Shown: one piece after another, positions 6,212 to 7,674 of the stretch
How the letters are laid out: every line of letters begins with the position of its first letter
Numbering within the stretch: position 1 is the stretch's first letter
From: Candidatus Fermentibacterota bacterium
GTDB taxonomy: Bacteria > JAFGKV01
Direction of reading: 5' to 3'
Assembly (NCBI GenBank): GCA_016928395.1
Contig: JAFGKV010000191.1
Span: 1 to 7,674 of the forward strand
DNA: 7,674 nt
Notes under the pieces: generated by a model
Told to the model about the DNA's origin: nothing
Seen by the model: the letters and a program-made list of their open reading frames with translations, nothing else
Database searches by the model: none
Position numbers and translations under genes: made by a program

Positions 6212-6745
6212 ATGAGAGGATGGGTCATTGCCGGAGCCTGCATGCTTATGTGCTGCGGAATCCACTATCGAGACAGGCATGACCCTTCAACCGGCCTACA
6301 TGCACCCGCACGGGCGTGCACCCTCAGCGTGCCTGATCCTTCGCTTCTCGCGGACGCCGCCCTCCCCGCGGGCTGGTCCCTTGCGGAGGAGCCTCGCGCC
6401 TATGTCGGTGACCAGCTCTTTGACCTCATCGATGGAGGCGCGGTGCAGTACATAGACCACGGTTTCCAGTGGGCGCTGGCTGCAACCTATCTCAGCGAGA
6501 GCGGAGATCGCATGACCGCCGAGCTGTACCGGATGGCCTCGCCCCAACAAGCAAGAGACCTCTTCGTTGCCCGCGACTTCCCCGCGGAGCGCCCACCGGT
6601 GGGGGACGGAGCTCGGCTCCAGTCCGGCATGGTGGAGTTTCTGAGCGAGTGCTGCCTGGTCTCCCTGACCTACTTTTCGCTGGGCAACGACGATTCCACC
6701 TTGGTACACATAGCCCAACTCCTGGCTGACCATCTCGCCAGATAG
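6212..6745 (+). CDS. DUF6599-like exported protein
   Basis: A 177-residue protein, coupled to the DUF362 gene by a 2-base gap with no good ribosome site of its own, which suggests translational coupling. The N-terminus MRGWVIAGACMLMCC is a hydrophobic export signal with several Cys. AGAC around Cys10 is a poor lipobox, so lipidation is uncertain. The mature part shows the DUF6599 pattern: LPAGWSLAEEPRAY (about 51-64), GDQLFDLIDGGAVQYIDHGF (66-85), an AATYLS strand, then MTAELYRMASPQQARDLF (101-118). The C-terminal third (MVEFLSECCLVSLTYFS) holds a Cys pair that could form a disulfide. Family role is unknown to me; the IDGGA/Y...GF core and the YxM...A..F helix are the recognisable parts. It probably acts in the periplasm or envelope together with the DUF362 protein. 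Confidence 0.8.
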   Translation: MRGWVIAGACMLMCCGIHYRDRHDPSTGLHAPARACTLSVPDPSLLADAALPAGWSLAEEPRAYVGDQLFDLIDGGAVQYIDHGFQWALAATYLSESGDRMTAELYRMASPQQARDLFVARDFPAERPPVGDGARLQSGMVEFLSECCLVSLTYFSLGNDDSTLVHIAQLLADHLAR

Positions 6746-6928
6746 CAGCAGAGACCTCGCTGAGCTCGGGTCTCAGAGTCGACGCCGGGGCTCAGCTCAA
6801 AACTATCGGCACTCAGCTCTCAGCCACCTGTGCTGCTTCGCTTCCCCACTTCTTCACCATGTTCCCTTGTCGAGCCTCCACGACTCCGAGTTCGGGCGTC
6901 TCCTGATGCAGAAAGGATCTGCCGGCAG

Positions 6929-6957
6929 TTGACAATCGTGCCACCACGACCTATCAT
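6929..6957 (+). promoter_or_regulatory. Near-consensus sigma-70 promoter for the lipoprotein gene
   Basis: TTGACA (6929-6934, 6/6) and TATCAT (6952-6957, 5/6) are separated by exactly 17 bases, the best promoter match in the window. RNA should begin near 6964, leaving an untranslated leader of about 105 bases before the GTG at 7070. A constitutive housekeeping promoter is suggested unless the hairpin that follows attenuates it. Confidence 0.75.
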
Positions 6958-6965
6958 ATAGGCAC

Positions 6966-7000
6966 ACCTCGCCGCTTCATTCCGAATGCGCGGCGGGTTT
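6966..7000 (+). terminator. GC-rich hairpin at the predicted RNA 5' end, possible attenuator
   Basis: CGCCGC (6970-6975) pairs with GCGGCG (6990-6995), extended by ACC/GGT (6966-6968 with 6996-6998) around one bulged T. Inside, CATTC and GAATG (6978-6982 with 6984-6988) are also symmetric. The stem is followed by TTTCAC, only a short U-run. It begins within a few bases of the predicted transcript start, so it could be an early terminator/attenuator, a 5' stability stem, or, read as DNA, a palindromic operator just downstream of the promoter. Confidence 0.4.
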
Positions 7001-7069
7001 CACACATCCGCGGGCGCCACACATCATCCCGCCCCGCATCCATCACCTTCTCCACAAGTGAGGTACATA

Positions 7070-7674
7070 GTGAGAAACTTGATGGTCCTCGTGTGCACAT
7101 GTGCGCTTGGTCTCGTGACCTTGAGTTGTTCCAAGGATGACTCGACCAAGCCCGATCCCAGCGGCGATCCTTTAGGGACGCTTTCGGGAGTCGTCGAAGA
7201 CGTGTACGGTTCGCCGATTTCCGGGGTCGACGTGAGCGCCGGCGCGCTCACCGGTCACACCAATGAGCAAGGCTGGTTCTACATCCCCGACGTACCAGTC
7301 GGCGATGTGCTCGTCGCCGTCGAGCACACGGGTTTTTTGCCCACGTACCGCACCACCAGCATCAGGCAAGGCCAGACGACTCACTTAGGAACACTGGTCC
7401 TTCTGATGACCGAAACCCTTTCCGTGCCGGCGGATCAGGGAGGCACGGTAGAGACAAGCGACGGCGCCGGTACGGCTACCTTCCCGCCCGCGGCCTTCGT
7501 GCAGCAAGACGGTCAGCCCTACGTTGGTGACGTTTCCGTGGAGATCGCCGCGCTCAGGCCCGGTGACCCCGGGTTCTACGGCGCGTTCCCCGGCTCCTTT
7601 GAGGGCACAAGGACCGACGGGTCCACCGTGCCCTTCGAATCATTCGGCTTCATGGGCGTGAACCTCTCCGGGTC
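7070..7674 (+). CDS. Lipoprotein with carboxypeptidase-regulatory-like and CILP/FAM171-like domains, 3' end cut by window edge
   Basis: The frame is open to the right edge (201 codons seen). It starts with GTG at 7070, with GAGG 6 bases before it; an in-frame ATG at 7082 is the alternative. Residues 1-20, MRNLMVLVCTCALGLVTLSC, form a lipoprotein-like signal ending at Cys20, followed by the charged linker SKDDSTKPDPSGD. The -3 residue is Thr, so the lipobox (TLSC) is imperfect. Residues about 36-113 match a carboxypeptidase-regulatory-like domain: GTLSGVVEDVYGSPISGVDV, then TNEQGWFYIPDVPVGDV and GQTTHLGTLVL. Residues about 118-201 resemble the domain shared with CILP and FAM171 proteins: FPPAAFVQQDGQPYVGDVSV, then PGSFEGTRTDGSTVPFESFG. 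Such modules usually form extracellular beta-sandwich stalks. The C-terminal part, which would tell its role, is outside the window. It has its own promoter and is probably not part of the DUF362 unit. Confidence 0.85.
   Translation, partial: MRNLMVLVCTCALGLVTLSCSKDDSTKPDPSGDPLGTLSGVVEDVYGSPISGVDVSAGALTGHTNEQGWFYIPDVPVGDVLVAVEHTGFLPTYRTTSIRQGQTTHLGTLVLLMTETLSVPADQGGTVETSDGAGTATFPPAAFVQQDGQPYVGDVSVEIAALRPGDPGFYGAFPGSFEGTRTDGSTVPFESFGFMGVNLSG

Larger units (their letters stand above)
6746..7069. other. 324-base intergenic region with promoter and hairpins
   Basis: No coding frame is convincing here. Just past the DUF6599-like stop, GAGACC (6751-6756) and GGTCTC (6769-6774) can pair, but no U-tract follows, so a terminator is doubtful. 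CTCAGCTC recurs at 6791-6798 and 6812-6819. A 5-bp stem GCAGA/TCTGC (6908-6912 with 6918-6922) sits just before the -35 box of the promoter listed separately. The remainder is C-rich leader up to the lipoprotein start. Confidence 0.5.

Noticed and set aside
6751-6774. GAGACC/GGTCTC pair as a terminator for the DUF362 unit
   Set aside because: Only 6 pairs around a 12-base loop and no U-tract; reported as an intergenic feature rather than a terminator.

Overview
This looks like chromosomal DNA from an uncultured, GC-rich bacterium. Codons favour G/C at the third position and most starts carry strong AGGAGG-like ribosome sites. It has periplasmic beta-propeller sensors of the two-component-propeller type, DUF362 and DUF6599 proteins, and a carboxypeptidase-regulatory-like lipoprotein. 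That mix is common in deep-branching environmental Gram-negative lineages (Acidobacteria, Eisenbacteria/Latescibacteria-like and similar); this placement is inference, since no marker gene is present. I see no rRNA, tRNA, CRISPR array or insertion sequence.

Left part (1-1359, all on the minus strand). Reading in the direction of transcription there is a 47-codon ORF with an excellent ribosome site. It is directly abutted by an AadA-like aminoglycoside nucleotidyltransferase, and then by a conserved hypothetical protein that runs off the left edge. Bases 1360-1739 hold no convincing gene.

Middle (1740-5065, minus strand). A large membrane diguanylate cyclase (signal peptide, propeller blades, Y_Y_Y domain, one membrane helix, coiled coil, GGDEF with an intact RxxD site) should couple a periplasmic signal to cyclic di-GMP synthesis. 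Downstream on the same strand is a tiny exported protein of unknown function with a textbook ribosome site. The gap between them contains a strong hairpin.

Right part (5247-7674, plus strand). Divergent from the cyclase gene is a two-gene unit: a Tat-dependent, probably lipid-anchored DUF362 protein, and a DUF6599-like exported protein 2 bases later. The 181-bp divergent intergenic region holds a perfect 8-bp inverted repeat. After a 324-bp gap with a near-consensus sigma-70 promoter and a GC-rich hairpin right at the predicted RNA start, a lipoprotein gene begins and leaves the window. It has a carboxypeptidase-regulatory-like domain followed by a CILP/FAM171-like beta domain.

No defence system or known mobile cassette is visible. 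The least understood items are the exported DUF362/DUF6599 pair, the unannotated 47-aa ORF coupled to the nucleotidyltransferase gene, and the small exported protein after the cyclase.
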